From: Sporosarcina sp. FSL K6-2383
Lineage (GTDB): Bacteria > Bacillota > Bacilli > Bacillales_A > Planococcaceae
DNA: 64,000 bases
Assembly (NCBI RefSeq): GCF_038618305.1
Contig: NZ_CP152017.1
Coordinates: forward strand, 1,403,501 to 1,467,500
Reading direction: 5' to 3'
Part shown: positions 1 through 9,915 of the stretch, piece by piece
Layout: each line of letters opens with the position of its first letter
Numbering within the stretch: the stretch's first letter is position 1
Notes under the pieces: generated by a model
What the model saw: the letters and a program-made list of their open reading frames with translations, nothing else
What the model was told of the DNA's origin: nothing
Database searches by the model: none
Program-made: the position numbers and the translations under genes

Positions 1-434
1 GGAATACTATGTGTCGTTCTGAAAAACGACACGGCAGTTTTGCGGAACTTAATGACATCATCTTCATCGATGGCAATCATTTTTGTTGTCCGTAATAGAC
101 CGTGTTCTTCCAGTTTATTGCGCAATAGGCCTAGTGCAAGCTTTCCGCCGTAAACGGGAACATTAATTTTCCTTAGTAAATAAGGTATTCCCCCAATATG
201 GTCTTCGTGACCATGTGTGATGAATAGGCCTTTTATCTTGTCCACATTGCGTTCAAGATAGGTGTAATCAGGAATGACGTAGTCGATTCCGAGTAATTCA
301 TCGTCTGGAAATTTAATCCCAGCGTCAATTAAAATAATTTCATCTTGAAATTGCACACCATACGTGTTTTTACCGATTTCCCCTAGTCCGCCTAGAGCGA
401 AAACAGCTGTTTCATTATTTTTAATAGCTTTCAT
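1..434 (-). CDS. rnjA: Ribonuclease J1, N-terminal part (cut by window edge)
   Basis: RNase J1 is a metallo-beta-lactamase/beta-CASP 5'-3' exonuclease and endonuclease central to mRNA decay and RNA maturation. Only the first 144 codons are in the window. The protein starts [16 protein letters not shown] and carries the zinc-binding motif HGHEDH at residues 74-79, followed by IGGIPYLL, as expected for this family. The ATG at 434-432 lies 2 nt after the rpoY stop, the two-gene arrangement known from B. subtilis. The rest of the beta-CASP and C-terminal domains lies outside the window. Confidence 0.96.
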   Translation of the reverse strand, partial: MKAIKNNETAVFALGGLGEIGKNTYGVQFQDEIILIDAGIKFPDDELLGIDYVIPDYTYLERNVDKIKGLFITHGHEDHIGGIPYLLRKINVPVYGGKLALGLLRNKLEEHGLLRTTKMIAIDEDDVIKFRKTAVSFFRTTHSI

Positions 435-436
435 TG

Positions 437-646
437 TTAAACCTGCTCAAGCTCGAAATAGGGTGCAGCCTGTTCGTGTTCAAGATGTGCACCTTCAAGA
501 AGTTGCACAAATTCAATACTGTAGTTACGGCTTTTTAACTTCTCGCGGACAGACCTTTCCGAGTCCGCTTCGATGTACATGCTTTGTGTATTTTCGCGGA
601 CAGGTACTTGTAGCATGTTTTCTTGATAATAAACTTTATAAATCAT
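437..646 (-). CDS. rpoY: RNA polymerase epsilon subunit (RpoY/YkzG)
   Basis: A 69-residue acidic protein of the RpoY (DUF1447, YkzG) family, the small epsilon subunit bound to RNA polymerase in Firmicutes. The start [19 protein letters not shown], the central TQSMYIEA and the end APYFELEQV fit the family in length and pattern. A good ribosome binding site (AAGGAG) lies upstream of the ATG at 646. It is the first gene of an rpoY-rnjA operon, with 2 nt between the genes. Confidence 0.95.
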   Translation of the reverse strand: MIYKVYYQENMLQVPVRENTQSMYIEADSERSVREKLKSRNYSIEFVQLLEGAHLEHEQAAPYFELEQV

Positions 647-688
647 CGTTTGCTCTCCTTTTTACGTTCGATTGAACTGATTCTCTTT

Positions 689-697
689 ATAGTAGCA
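689..697 (-). promoter_or_regulatory. Extended -10 promoter for rpoY-rnjA
   Basis: On the minus strand TG-C-TACTAT forms an extended -10 about 43 nt upstream of the rpoY start. No good -35 is visible at 17 nt. Placement is by eye; moderate to low confidence. Confidence 0.4.
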
Positions 698-708
698 TGA
701 CACTTCCT

Positions 709-746
709 TAAAATAAAGAAAAGCTCACCAATTTACATGGTGAGCT
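709..746 (-). terminator. Rho-independent terminator
   Basis: The 8-bp perfect stem AGCTCACC/GGTGAGCT (722-729 with 739-746) is followed on the minus strand by a T-rich tract (complement of 709-721). It would end transcripts coming from def or the small ORF at 753-824 before rpoY. Confidence 0.8.
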
Positions 747-752
747 AAGATA

Positions 753-824
753 TTAGGCGATTGTTTTTTTACCGAGAATGCCATTCAGCCGCTTCAACAG
801 TTTACGTTTCAGACGTTTGTACAT
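753..824 (-). CDS. Possible 23-residue very basic peptide
   Basis: An open frame of 23 codons (starts MYKRLKRKLLKRL, ends KKTIA) has ATG at 824 and TAA at 753, with a GAGGAAG ribosome binding site about 10 nt upstream. Nine of 23 residues are Lys or Arg. It has a clean Shine-Dalgarno and its own terminator at 722-746, and it lies between def and rpoY. The first half could form a basic amphipathic helix. I do not recognise a family. It could be a genuine small protein (RNA or membrane binding) or a chance frame, but the RBS plus dedicated terminator favour a real gene. Confidence 0.5.
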   Translation of the reverse strand: MYKRLKRKLLKRLNGILGKKTIA

Positions 825-879
825 GGCTATATCACTTCCTCAGCCTAATTATACAGTTATCTGAACCTTCTGTCAAGAA

Positions 880-1437
880 TTATTCACGTTCAAAAGGAAT
901 GGCGTTCGGAATTTCTTTGAAGGGTGAGTCTTTATCGATATGATCGTAGAACATGACTCCGTTCAAATGATCGAGCTCATGCTGAAAAGCAATAGCAGCT
1001 AAACCTTTTAAACGTTTTTTGAATTCCTTACCTTCTAAATCAAATGCCTTAATTGTAATTCGTGCATAGCGAGGGACGTAGCCTTCGACTTCACGGTCGA
1101 CAGAGAGGCAACCTTCTCCAGCAGTTAAATAAGTCTTTTCTACAGAGTGGCTCACAATTTTAGGATTAATGGCAATAATGCTAAGTGGCTCGCGATCCTC
1201 TTCTGTAATATGGAGTGCAAAAATTCTTTTCGATGCGTCTACTTGTGGAGCAGCTAATCCAATCCCAGGACGGAGTCCATATTGTTCACAAATATCATCA
1301 TTTTGGCTATTTATGACGTAGTTCAGTAAATCCTCACTGAGCTGGTGGTCAGCTTTCGACAGTGGGAAAGGTACTTCTTCCGCACGTTTGCGAAGAGCCG
1401 CATGCCCTTCACGGACGATATGTTCCATTAAAATCAT
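880..1437 (-). CDS. def: Peptide deformylase
   Basis: Removes the formyl group from the N-terminal methionine of nascent proteins; an Fe2+/Zn2+ hydrolase of the cytoplasm. All three family motifs are present: GIGLAAPQ (58-65), EGCLS (108-112, metal ligand Cys110) and HELDH (153-157, two His ligands and catalytic Glu). The 185-residue length and the start MILMEHIVREGH match the DefB/YkrB (type 2) branch of Bacillales. The ATG at 1437 has AAAGGAAG 8 nt upstream. It is divergent from ykyA, as in B. subtilis. Confidence 0.96.
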   Translation of the reverse strand: MILMEHIVREGHAALRKRAEEVPFPLSKADHQLSEDLLNYVINSQNDDICEQYGLRPGIGLAAPQVDASKRIFALHITEEDREPLSIIAINPKIVSHSVEKTYLTAGEGCLSVDREVEGYVPRYARITIKAFDLEGKEFKKRLKGLAAIAFQHELDHLNGVMFYDHIDKDSPFKEIPNAIPFERE

Positions 1438-1687
1438 CGTACAAACTTCCTTTCGGTTATACTATACGTACTAGTATAATCGAATAGGAAATTGGGGGCT
1501 ACTGACAGATCGCTGCAAACTATAAAAACTATAAATATGTAGGATTCGTTGTATCCGAATTTACGCCCTCGGAGTGTCACATCAAACGAAAGTAGCTTCG
1601 GCAAAATCGGACACGTAGAACAGGGAATAAAACAATACTTATAGATTTTTATAGGTTTTTGGCAACGGAAAGAAATTCAACGCGAAC

Positions 1688-1716
1688 TTGAATATAGAAA
1701 TGAAAAAAGTTATAGT
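1688..1716 (+). promoter_or_regulatory. SigA promoter of ykyA
   Basis: TTGAAT (1688-1693), a 17-nt spacer, then TATAGT (1711-1716), placing the start of transcription about 20 nt before the ykyA start codon. The rest of the 303-nt def-ykyA intergenic region (1438-1740) shows no other feature I can support. Confidence 0.65.
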
Positions 1717-1740
1717 CTAAGTGGAATCGGAGGGTTTAAT

Positions 1741-2376
1741 TTGAAAAAAATAATAATGGTCTTTGTGTTAACGATGGTGCTTGCCGGCTGTACGGTTGGT
1801 TCGTCTATTGAACAACAATTGGCGGATACAATGAATGCGATGAATGGGGCGGAACAAGATTATCGAGATGCACAAGCTGAATTGACAAGTCTTGAACAAT
1901 CTGAACAACAGCTCTTCAATGAAACGATGAAATTGACACAACAACAGCAAGAGGAACTGACGGTGCAAGTAGTCGGGCTTGAAGAGTCACTCGATAAACG
2001 CTTAGAGAAGTTGGAACAAGAAGAAGCTTCCATAACTAAGGCGAAGGCTTCGTCCGAGGATTTGGATACGATACTTGAAAAAGCAGACGAACAAGTAAAG
2101 AGTGATATTGAGAAGCTGCAGACGACCATTGGTGAGCGCTATGAGTCACACGCAGAATTTATCATTTCCTATAAAGAGCTTACGTCATTACAGCGACAAT
2201 TATATGAAATGCTAGGCGCCGAAGGAACTCAATTGACGGAATTGACGAAGCAGGTCGATGAAGTGAATGTACAAAACGAAACAGTTCAATTGAACATTAC
2301 TCGATTTAACGACCTAACGGAACAAGTAAATCATTTGAAAGATGATGTGTTTGCGAGCCTCCAACAAGGGGAATGA
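1741..2376 (+). CDS. ykyA: YkyA-family coiled-coil lipoprotein
   Basis: A 211-residue protein with a lipoprotein signal: KK, a hydrophobic stretch, then LAGC with lipidated Cys17. The mature part is almost wholly charged, Gln/Glu/Leu-rich heptad-like helix (residues 20-205), consistent with the YkyA putative cell-wall-binding lipoprotein family that sits next to pdhA in Bacillus. The start is TTG, chosen because CGGAGGG sits 6 nt upstream and the signal peptide begins exactly there. Its molecular role is not known; it is membrane-anchored and faces the wall. Confidence 0.85.
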   Translation: MKKIIMVFVLTMVLAGCTVGSSIEQQLADTMNAMNGAEQDYRDAQAELTSLEQSEQQLFNETMKLTQQQQEELTVQVVGLEESLDKRLEKLEQEEASITKAKASSEDLDTILEKADEQVKSDIEKLQTTIGERYESHAEFIISYKELTSLQRQLYEMLGAEGTQLTELTKQVDEVNVQNETVQLNITRFNDLTEQVNHLKDDVFASLQQGE

Positions 2377-2384
2377 TAGAACAG

Positions 2385-2424
2385 AAGGGCAAGGAAGCTC
2401 GTTTCCCTGCCCTTTTTCTTTATT
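2385..2424 (+). terminator. Terminator after ykyA
   Basis: AAGGGC... pairs with ...GCCCTT (2385-2390 with 2408-2413, extended through AAGGAA/TTTCC), followed by TTTTTCTTTATTTT. Confidence 0.85.
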
Positions 2425-2545
2425 TTGAAAGGTGAATTAATTATTATTCTATTATAACACAGGGATAATATTGTACTAATACAGGTTGGTGGATACTATC
2501 AATTCTGACATTGAAAGTAGACTATGAAACATGCGATTCCTATGT

Positions 2546-2574
2546 TTGACCATTGCGTTTTGATTCAGTATACT
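2546..2574 (+). promoter_or_regulatory. SigA promoter of the pdh operon
   Basis: TTGACC (2546-2551), a 17-nt spacer and TATACT (2569-2574), about 70 nt before pdhA. A 7-bp inverted repeat AATCAAT-N5-ATTGATT (2596-2614) lies in the predicted leader and could be an operator or a small hairpin. Confidence 0.75.
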
Positions 2575-2630
2575 AAATAGGGAAGAGGTTGTACTAATCA
2601 ATACACCATTGATTCATAATACAGTTATAA

Positions 2631-3761
<1,131 letters not shown>

Positions 3762-3764
3762 CCG

Positions 3765-4742
3765 ATGGCACAAATGACGATGATTCAAGCGATAACCGAC
3801 GCGATGCGCGTGGAGCTGAAAAATGATGAAAACGTTCTCGTCTTCGGTGAAGACGTTGGGAATAACGGCGGAGTGTTCCGTGCAACAGAAGGTTTACAAA
3901 AAGAATTCGGTGAAGACCGTGTATTCGATACACCACTTGCAGAGTCTGGAATCGGTGGACTAGCAATCGGACTTTCATTTACAGGTTTTCGTCCAGTGAT
4001 GGAAATTCAGTTCTTTGGTTTTATCTTCGAAGTCATTGACTCGGTTAGTGGTCAATTGGCGCGTATGCAATTCCGCAGTGCGGGTCGCTTCAATGCACCT
4101 GTTACGATTCGTTCACCATTTGGTGGTGGCGTTGCAACACCTGAGATGCACGCGGATAGCCTTGAAGGTCTTGTGGCGTCTCAGCCTGGAATTAAAGTAG
4201 TTATTCCTTCTACTCCATACGATGCAAAAGGATTGTTAATCTCTGCAATTCGTGATGAAAATCCGGTTGTCTTCCTTGAGCATATGAAGCTTTATCGTTC
4301 ATTCAGACAGGAAGTTCCTGAAGAGGAGTATACAATTCCTTTAGGGAAAGCGGATGTGAAACGTGAAGGAACAGATTTAACGGTTGTCACATACGGGGCA
4401 ATGGTTCACGAAAGCTTGAAAGCAGCTGAGGAGCTTGAAAAAGAAGGAATTTCACTTGAAGTAATCGACTTACGCACGATCCAACCGCTTGATATTGAAA
4501 CAATCATTGCATCTGTTGAAAAAACAAATCGTGCAATCGTTGTCCAAGAAGCACAAAAACAAGCTGGAATTGCAGCGAATGTTGTAGCTGAAATTACTGA
4601 GCGTGCAATTCTTAGCCTTGAAGCACCTGTACTACGCGTTACAGCACCGGATACAATCTATCCATTTGCACAAGGTGAGAACGCATGGCTTCCAGGAGTG
4701 AAAGATATTATCGAAACAGCTAAAAAAGTATTAACATTCTAA
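3765..4742 (+). CDS. pdhB: Pyruvate dehydrogenase E1 beta subunit
   Basis: Beta chain of the E1 heterotetramer. It is 325 residues long, starts [18 protein letters not shown] and has the transketolase-like pyrimidine-binding domain ([35 protein letters not shown]). A C-terminal transketolase domain follows ([15 protein letters not shown]). Length and motifs are complete. The start ATG is 3 nt after the pdhA stop and the preceding GGAGTCGAAG gives the ribosome binding site inside pdhA. Confidence 0.97.
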   Translation: MAQMTMIQAITDAMRVELKNDENVLVFGEDVGNNGGVFRATEGLQKEFGEDRVFDTPLAESGIGGLAIGLSFTGFRPVMEIQFFGFIFEVIDSVSGQLARMQFRSAGRFNAPVTIRSPFGGGVATPEMHADSLEGLVASQPGIKVVIPSTPYDAKGLLISAIRDENPVVFLEHMKLYRSFRQEVPEEEYTIPLGKADVKREGTDLTVVTYGAMVHESLKAAEELEKEGISLEVIDLRTIQPLDIETIIASVEKTNRAIVVQEAQKQAGIAANVVAEITERAILSLEAPVLRVTAPDTIYPFAQGENAWLPGVKDIIETAKKVLTF

Positions 4743-4744
4743 TT

Positions 4745-4772
4745 AAGGAAGAATGAAGTTCAATTCTTCCTT
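4745..4772 (+). other. Intercistronic stem-loop between pdhB and pdhC
   Basis: A perfect 10-bp stem AAGGAAGAAT/ATTCTTCCTT with an 8-nt loop starts 2 nt after the pdhB stop codon. It is followed by AGGATTATTTG rather than a T-run, so it does not look like a full terminator. It could limit 3' decay or slightly reduce read-through, setting the ratio of E1 to E2/E3. Structure seen; role inferred. Confidence 0.7.
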
Positions 4773-4810
4773 AGGATTATTTGTAAGTTTATTAAGAAAG
4801 GGTGAATCAC

Positions 4811-6112
4811 GTGGCATTTGAATTCCGTTTACCAGATATCGGAGAAGGAATCCATGAAGGTGAAATTGTTAAGTGGTTTGTTGCGAAAGGCGACAAAATC
4901 AACGAAGACGATACACTTCTTGAAATTCAAAACGATAAGTCTGTTGTAGAAATACCATCACCAGTAACAGGTACTGTCACAGAAATACACGTTACAGAAG
5001 GCACAGTTTCAATCGTAGGCGATCTATTGATTACTTTTGATGCGCCGGGCTATGAAAATGTAGGTGGCGAGCCGCAGGCTGAACCTGAAGCAGTTGTTCA
5101 GGCTCCAGTTGAAGCAGCTCAACCAGAGGTCAAAGAGGTAGCGGCAGCTCCTTCAGTGAATACCCAAGCAGACGTTGATCCGAATCGTCGAATTATTGCA
5201 ATGCCATCCGTGCGTAAATTTGCACGTGAACAAGGTGCAGATATTCGTCTGATTGCAGGGACGGGTAAAAACGGCCGTGTCTTGAAAGAGGATATTGCAA
5301 CATTCCTGAACGGTGGACAAGCACAAGTAGCAGCACCTTCCGCGACTGAAGAAGTTGAACAGACAGATAACACAACGGCAGCATCAGCTCCAGTTAATCT
5401 TGAAGGTGAATTCCCAGAAACGCGTGAGAAGATGTCGGGGATGAGAAAAGCAATTGCTAAAGCAATGGTCAATTCGAAACAAACGGCACCGCATGTTACG
5501 TTAATCGATGAAGTAGATGTAACGGAACTTGTTGCACACCGTAAAAAGTTCAAAGACATTGCAGCTGAAAGAGATATCAAACTGACGTATTTGCCATACG
5601 TTGTCAAGGCTCTTGTTTCTACATTGCGTGAATTCCCAGCGTTGAACACGTCACTAGATGATGCAACGCAGGAAATTATTCAAAAGCATTATTACAACAT
5701 CGGAATTGCAGCTGATACAGAACGCGGACTTCTTGTTCCAGTTGTGAAGCACGCAGATCGTAAATCGATCTTTGCGATTTCTGATGAAATTAATAGCCTT
5801 GCAGTGAAAGCGCGTGACGGTAAATTGTCAGCGGCGGAAATGAAAGGTGCATCATGCTCAATCACGAATATTGGTTCAGCAGGTGGTCAATGGTTTACAC
5901 CAATTATCAACCATCCTGAAGTAGCCATTTTGGGTATCGGTCGCATTGCAGAAAAACCTATTGTAAAAAATGGTGAAATTGTAGCGGCACCTATGTTAGC
6001 ATTGTCATTAGTGTTTGATCACCGAGTGATTGATGGTGCAACAGGTCAACAAGCGTTGAATCATCTGAAGAAATTGCTCGGCAATCCAGAATTATTATTA
6101 ATGGAGGCGTGA
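4811..6112 (+). CDS. pdhC: Dihydrolipoamide acetyltransferase (PDH E2)
   Basis: Core of the pyruvate dehydrogenase complex; moves acetyl groups from lipoate to CoA. Order of domains: one lipoyl domain (1-80, lipoylated Lys43 in QNDKSVVEI), an Ala/Pro/Glu-rich linker, a peripheral subunit-binding domain (about 128-168), a second Ala-rich linker, then the catalytic domain with DHRVIDG near the end. 433 residues. I start at GTG 4811 (protein [13 protein letters not shown]), which has AAAGGGTGA upstream and matches the family N-terminus; another in-frame GTG lies at 4802. Confidence 0.96.
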   Translation: MAFEFRLPDIGEGIHEGEIVKWFVAKGDKINEDDTLLEIQNDKSVVEIPSPVTGTVTEIHVTEGTVSIVGDLLITFDAPGYENVGGEPQAEPEAVVQAPVEAAQPEVKEVAAAPSVNTQADVDPNRRIIAMPSVRKFAREQGADIRLIAGTGKNGRVLKEDIATFLNGGQAQVAAPSATEEVEQTDNTTAASAPVNLEGEFPETREKMSGMRKAIAKAMVNSKQTAPHVTLIDEVDVTELVAHRKKFKDIAAERDIKLTYLPYVVKALVSTLREFPALNTSLDDATQEIIQKHYYNIGIAADTERGLLVPVVKHADRKSIFAISDEINSLAVKARDGKLSAAEMKGASCSITNIGSAGGQWFTPIINHPEVAILGIGRIAEKPIVKNGEIVAAPMLALSLVFDHRVIDGATGQQALNHLKKLLGNPELLLMEA

Positions 6113-6116
6113 ACTA

Positions 6117-7529
6117 ATGGTAGTAGGAGATTTTCCAATCGAAGTTGACACACTTGTCGTAGGATCAGGCCCTGGAGGCTATGTCGCTGCAATTCGCGCA
6201 GCACAATTAGGCCAAAAAGTAACAATCGTTGAAAGAGAAACAATTGGTGGCGTGTGCTTAAATGTTGGGTGTATCCCTTCTAAAGCATTGATTTCTGTTG
6301 GCCATCGTTATGTAAGTGCAAAAGGTTCCGATTCGATGGGAATTACGGTATCTGATGTGAAGCTTGATTTTTCAAAAGCGCAAGCATTCAAAGATAGCGT
6401 CGTTAAAAAATTGACTGGCGGAGTCGAAGGACTTCTAAAAGGCAATAAAGTCGATACAGTTTACGGTGAAGCGTATTTCGTAGATAGTAATACAGTTCGT
6501 GTTATTACTGAAGACGCTGCACAAACTTATAAATTTAAAAATGCGATTATCGCAACGGGTGCACGCCCAGTTGAAATCCCAACTTTTAAATATACAAAAC
6601 GTGTTATCAACTCAACAGGCGCTTTGAATTTACAAGAAGTACCTGGTAAACTCGTCGTTATTGGTGGCGGTTATATCGGTACTGAGCTTGGATCTTCATA
6701 TGCTAACCTTGGTTCTGAAGTAACGATTATTGAAGGCGGCAATGATATTCTTGCGGGCTTCGAGAAACAAATGACGCAAATTGTTAAAAAGGGCTTGAAA
6801 AACAAAGGTGTAGACATCGTTGTTAAAGCTTCAGCAAAAGGCGTTGAAGAAACAGATACTGGTGTTACGGTAACGTATGAAGTTGGCGGAGAAGAGAAAA
6901 AAGTCGAAGCTGACTATGTACTAGTAACAGTAGGTCGTCGTCCGAATACGGATGAAATCGGTCTTGAAGAAATGGGTATTAAATTCCACGATCGCGGTAT
7001 TATCGAAGTGGATAAACAATGCCGTACAAATATTCCAAACATCTATGCAATCGGTGATATTGTACCTGGACCGCAGCTTGCGCATAAAGCTTCTTATGAG
7101 GCAAAAGTTGCTGCTGAAGCAATTTCAGGTGAAAAATCTGAAGTTGATTATTTAGCAATTCCGGCTGTATGCTTCACAGATCCTGAATTGGCGACTGTTG
7201 GCTTGAATGAGCAACAGGCAAAAGACGAAGGATATGACGTTGTAGCAGGGAAATTCCCATTTGCAGCAAACGGTCGTGCACTTGCACTTGATGCAACAGA
7301 AGGGTTCGTTAAGCTTGTATCACGTAAAGAAGACGGTCTTCTATTAGGTGCACAAATTGTTGGGGAAAATGCTTCAGATATGATTTCTGAGCTTGGCCTT
7401 GCAATTGAGGCAGGCATGACACTTGAAGATGTTGCGATGACAATTCACGCGCATCCAACATTGGGAGAAATTTCAATGGAAGCAGCAGAAGTTGCTTTGG
7501 GCAGACCTGTTCATATGCTTGTAAAATAA
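6117..7529 (+). CDS. pdhD: Dihydrolipoamide dehydrogenase (PDH E3)
   Basis: FAD enzyme that re-oxidises dihydrolipoamide with NAD+; in Bacillus it also serves other 2-oxoacid dehydrogenases. 470 residues with the FAD motif [17 protein letters not shown], redox-active disulfide [16 protein letters not shown] motif [10 protein letters not shown] and the C-terminal dimer domain with AHPTLGE. GGAGG in the end of pdhC precedes the ATG; 4 nt gap. Confidence 0.97.
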   Translation: MVVGDFPIEVDTLVVGSGPGGYVAAIRAAQLGQKVTIVERETIGGVCLNVGCIPSKALISVGHRYVSAKGSDSMGITVSDVKLDFSKAQAFKDSVVKKLTGGVEGLLKGNKVDTVYGEAYFVDSNTVRVITEDAAQTYKFKNAIIATGARPVEIPTFKYTKRVINSTGALNLQEVPGKLVVIGGGYIGTELGSSYANLGSEVTIIEGGNDILAGFEKQMTQIVKKGLKNKGVDIVVKASAKGVEETDTGVTVTYEVGGEEKKVEADYVLVTVGRRPNTDEIGLEEMGIKFHDRGIIEVDKQCRTNIPNIYAIGDIVPGPQLAHKASYEAKVAAEAISGEKSEVDYLAIPAVCFTDPELATVGLNEQQAKDEGYDVVAGKFPFAANGRALALDATEGFVKLVSRKEDGLLLGAQIVGENASDMISELGLAIEAGMTLEDVAMTIHAHPTLGEISMEAAEVALGRPVHMLVK

Positions 7530-7540
7530 GTAAACTATAG

Positions 7541-7584
7541 AACCGTCTACGGGGCAGTGAAATTCCCTTGTAGGCGGTTTTTTG
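7541..7584 (+). terminator. Terminator of the pdh operon
   Basis: AACCGTCTAC (7541-7550) pairs with GTAGGCGGTT (7570-7579) with one G-U, followed by a run of six T. Confidence 0.9.
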
Positions 7585-7629
7585 TGTAGTTAAAAGTCAG
7601 TTGGTGATACTTTTTATAGGTGGATTTTG

Positions 7630-7713
7630 TCCGAGGTAGCCCAGTTCACGCCCGGGGTAGCCTAGTTTGACGGATAGGTAGCTGAGCTTCATGTTTGCGT
7701 AGTTCAGTTCCGG
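7630..7713. repeat. Array of four 21-bp units (CTACC type), copy 1
   Basis: GGTAG cores occur at 7635, 7656, 7677 and (as CGTAG) 7698, exactly 21 bp apart, each followed about 5 nt later by AG. Read on the minus strand each unit starts with CTACC (one CTACG). The spacer bases between the cores differ. Stops interrupt every forward frame, so it is not coding. It lies between the pdh terminator and the next gene. A second array with the same core and the same period lies at 46786-46869. Confidence 0.8.
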
Positions 7714-7776
7714 GTTACCTATACATTGTTACTTAAAATCATGCTACTATGTCAGTAGTGAAAGGATAGTGGTCTT

Positions 7777-8607
7777 GTGGGAAAAAGATTTTTGTACATA
7801 CTAATAATGCTGGTTTTATTTGTAGTAGCGTGTTCGAAGGAACAAGTGGCTCCAGCATCAGACGATGATGACAGCGATGCTAAATTGCCAGAGAGTGAAG
7901 TGGTGTCAGAGCCTGATGGGGAAGAGGTTATTCAAGATCAGCCTATAGAGCAGTCTGTCGATGAAGTAACCGAGCCACTTTATGCATTAAATGCTGTATG
8001 GGCATTTGAGCCAATTGGTGATGCTAATCCTAAAGCGGTTCTACTTACGATTGATGATGCGCCGGACAAATACGCACTGGAAATGGCTAAGACGTTGAAG
8101 GAACTCGATGCACCCGCTATTTTCTTTGTTAATGGGCATTTTATCGACACTGAAGAAGAACAGGCTATATTAAAAGAAATTTATGAGATGGGCTTTCCAA
8201 TTGGCAATCATACGAAAACACATGCCAATCTTAAACAGATTTCGGAGGAGGAGCAACGGGAAGAAATTCAAATGGTTAGTGATATCGTTGAACAAGTGAC
8301 GGGTGAGCGTCCGAAGTTTTTCCGCGCGCCGTTTGGCGTCAATAGTGATTTCAGTAAAGCGTTAGTCAAAGAAGATAGCATGCTACTGATGAACTGGACG
8401 TACGGTTATGATTGGGAAAAGCAGTATATGGATGCAAATGCTTTAGCAGACATTATGGTCAATACAGAGCTACTGCATGACGGTGGAAATCTTCTCATGC
8501 ATGATCGTGAATGGACTGCTGCTGCCTTAAAGGATATTGTTCAAGGATTACGTGCAAAGGGCTATGATTTGATTGACCCGGCGACGATTCAAGGTGTGGA
8601 GGACTAA
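7777..8607 (+). CDS. Polysaccharide deacetylase family lipoprotein
   Basis: A NodB-domain (carbohydrate esterase 4) protein predicted to act outside the cell on peptidoglycan or another N-acetylated polymer. It has a lipoprotein signal peptide (lipidated Cys19 in VVACSKE), an acidic low-complexity linker (25-65), then NodB motifs: TIDDAP (catalytic and metal Asp), HTKTH (His ligands), RAPFG and LMHD. All catalytic residues appear intact. 276 residues; GTG start with AAAGGA about 11 nt upstream. The substrate cannot be told from sequence. It is followed 22 nt later by the flavoprotein gene, so the two may be co-transcribed. Confidence 0.85.
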   Translation: MGKRFLYILIMLVLFVVACSKEQVAPASDDDDSDAKLPESEVVSEPDGEEVIQDQPIEQSVDEVTEPLYALNAVWAFEPIGDANPKAVLLTIDDAPDKYALEMAKTLKELDAPAIFFVNGHFIDTEEEQAILKEIYEMGFPIGNHTKTHANLKQISEEEQREEIQMVSDIVEQVTGERPKFFRAPFGVNSDFSKALVKEDSMLLMNWTYGYDWEKQYMDANALADIMVNTELLHDGGNLLMHDREWTAAALKDIVQGLRAKGYDLIDPATIQGVED

Positions 8608-8629
8608 TGCTGACGGAGGTGTTTGAAAA

Positions 8630-9595
8630 ATGGAATGGAAAACAAGGGTAACGGAGCTACTTGGTATTCAATATCCAATTATTCAAGGCGGATTGGCTTA
8701 CCTAGCGTACGCCGAACTAGCAACTGCGGTGTCAGAGGCAGGCGGACTCGGTCAGATTACGGCAATGAGTTTAGAATCACCAGATGCATTGCGTGCTGAA
8801 ATTCGCAAAGTGCAGGCGATGACGAATAAGCCGTTTGGTGTGAACTTTGCAATCGGTCAACATGGACGTCCATATGCGCATATGGTGGAGGCAGCACTTG
8901 AAGAAGGGGTTAAAGTGATGTCCGTGACAGGAGGAAACCCAGCGCCTTTTTTCGCACAACTTGCGCATACAGACGTTAAGACGCTTGTACTCGTCGCGGC
9001 AAAACGACAAGCGCAGAAGGCAGAAGAATTAGGTGCTGATGCTGTTATGGTCGTTGGGCAGGAAGGTGGCGGGCATTTAGGTCGTGATGATATTGGCACG
9101 ATGGTGCTCGTGCCGCAGGTGGTCGATGCTGTTTCGATTCCAGTTATTGCTTCTGGAGGCATTGGAGATGGCCGTGGCTGGATGGCTGCACATGCGCTTG
9201 GTGCAGAGGGGATTGAGATGGGAACGCGCTTCATCGCGACGAGGGAGTGTGTACACGCTTCGTCGGCATACAAGGATGCGCTACTAACGAGTAGTGAGAT
9301 GGATACAACTGTCATTAAACGAACGCTTGGCTCCCCTGCACGTGCATTAACTGGGATGTGGACGGAAAAAATTATTGGGTTGGAAGCGCAACAAGCGAAT
9401 TACGAAGCGTTAAAGGACTTTATTGGCGGGGAAGCGAATCGACGCTTTATACATGATGGAGATATCGATCATGGTTTTGGCTGGGCGGGGCAAGTGACTG
9501 GGCTTATTCATGACGTTCCAACTGTAGGAGAATTAGTTGAACGGATGGTCAAAGAAGCCGAGGTAATTCGCTCTGGCTGGAATTTTGGGAAATGA
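8630..9595 (+). CDS. Nitronate monooxygenase-family FMN protein
   Basis: TIM-barrel flavoprotein of the nitronate monooxygenase/2-nitropropane dioxygenase family, which also contains FabK-type enoyl-ACP reductases. Seen: GIQYPIIQGGLAYLAYAELATAVSEAGGLGQ at the start, FGVNFAIG, VVGQEGGGHLGR with the catalytic-type His, ASGGIGDGR and GAEGIEMGTRF phosphate-binding loops. 321 residues, full length. Detoxification of alkyl nitronates is the most common assignment; a FabK-like role is less likely because no fatty acid genes are adjacent. Confidence 0.85.
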   Translation: MEWKTRVTELLGIQYPIIQGGLAYLAYAELATAVSEAGGLGQITAMSLESPDALRAEIRKVQAMTNKPFGVNFAIGQHGRPYAHMVEAALEEGVKVMSVTGGNPAPFFAQLAHTDVKTLVLVAAKRQAQKAEELGADAVMVVGQEGGGHLGRDDIGTMVLVPQVVDAVSIPVIASGGIGDGRGWMAAHALGAEGIEMGTRFIATRECVHASSAYKDALLTSSEMDTTVIKRTLGSPARALTGMWTEKIIGLEAQQANYEALKDFIGGEANRRFIHDGDIDHGFGWAGQVTGLIHDVPTVGELVERMVKEAEVIRSGWNFGK

Positions 9596-9610
9596 AGGGG
9601 GAATTGACGA

Positions 9611-9889
9611 GTGGATTATAATTATCCAATCAGGCACGACTGGTCAACTGCGGAAATGATTACTGTTGTGGCATTTTTTGAAGCAGTAGAAAAAGCGTAT
9701 GAAACAGGCATTTTGAAGGAACAGCTAATGGATGCTTATCGTGGATTTAAAAAAGTAGTGCCTTCTATGGCGGAAGAAAAGACGCTTGATAAGGAGTTTG
9801 AAGAGGCAAGCGGTTATGTCAGCTTCCGTGTCGTGAAAGCTGCAAAAGGAGCTTTGGGCGGTGAAATGATAAAGGGAGTGCGGCGTTAA
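9611..9889 (+). CDS. yktA: UPF0223 family protein YktA
   Basis: 92-residue cytosolic protein of the UPF0223 (YktA) family: DYNYPIRHDWSTAEMI at the start, FFEAVEKAYE, FKKVVPSMAEEKT and SGYVSFRVVKAAK. Function unknown. GTG start chosen from the family N-terminus and the GGGGG 9 nt upstream. The last codons and the stop lie inside a terminator hairpin. It is convergent with yktB, the same neighbourhood as in B. subtilis. Confidence 0.92.
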   Translation: MDYNYPIRHDWSTAEMITVVAFFEAVEKAYETGILKEQLMDAYRGFKKVVPSMAEEKTLDKEFEEASGYVSFRVVKAAKGALGGEMIKGVRR

Positions 9890-9906
9890 GCTGCACTCCC
9901 TTTGTT
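9871..9906 (+). terminator. Terminator overlapping the 3' end of yktA
   Basis: AAAGGGAGTGC (9871-9881, inside yktA) pairs with GCACTCCCTTT (9893-9903). The yktA stop (9887-9889) is in the loop. It can act in both directions between convergent yktA and yktB. Confidence 0.85.
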
Positions 9907-9915
9907 TGTGAAAAC

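Noticed and set aside
2596..2614. Riboswitch or T-box in the pdhA leader
   Set aside because: Only a 7-bp inverted repeat is present; there is no larger fold or terminator/antiterminator pair.
5119..5649. 176-codon minus-strand open frame
   Set aside because: Shadow of pdhC; rich in Ser/Ala/Thr from the complement of the linker codons.
7630..7713. CRISPR array
   Set aside because: The period is only 21 bp, conserved cores are about 5 bp, there are four units and no cas gene; the same holds for 46786-46869.
8857..9315. 152-codon minus-strand open frame
   Set aside because: Shadow of the nitronate monooxygenase gene.
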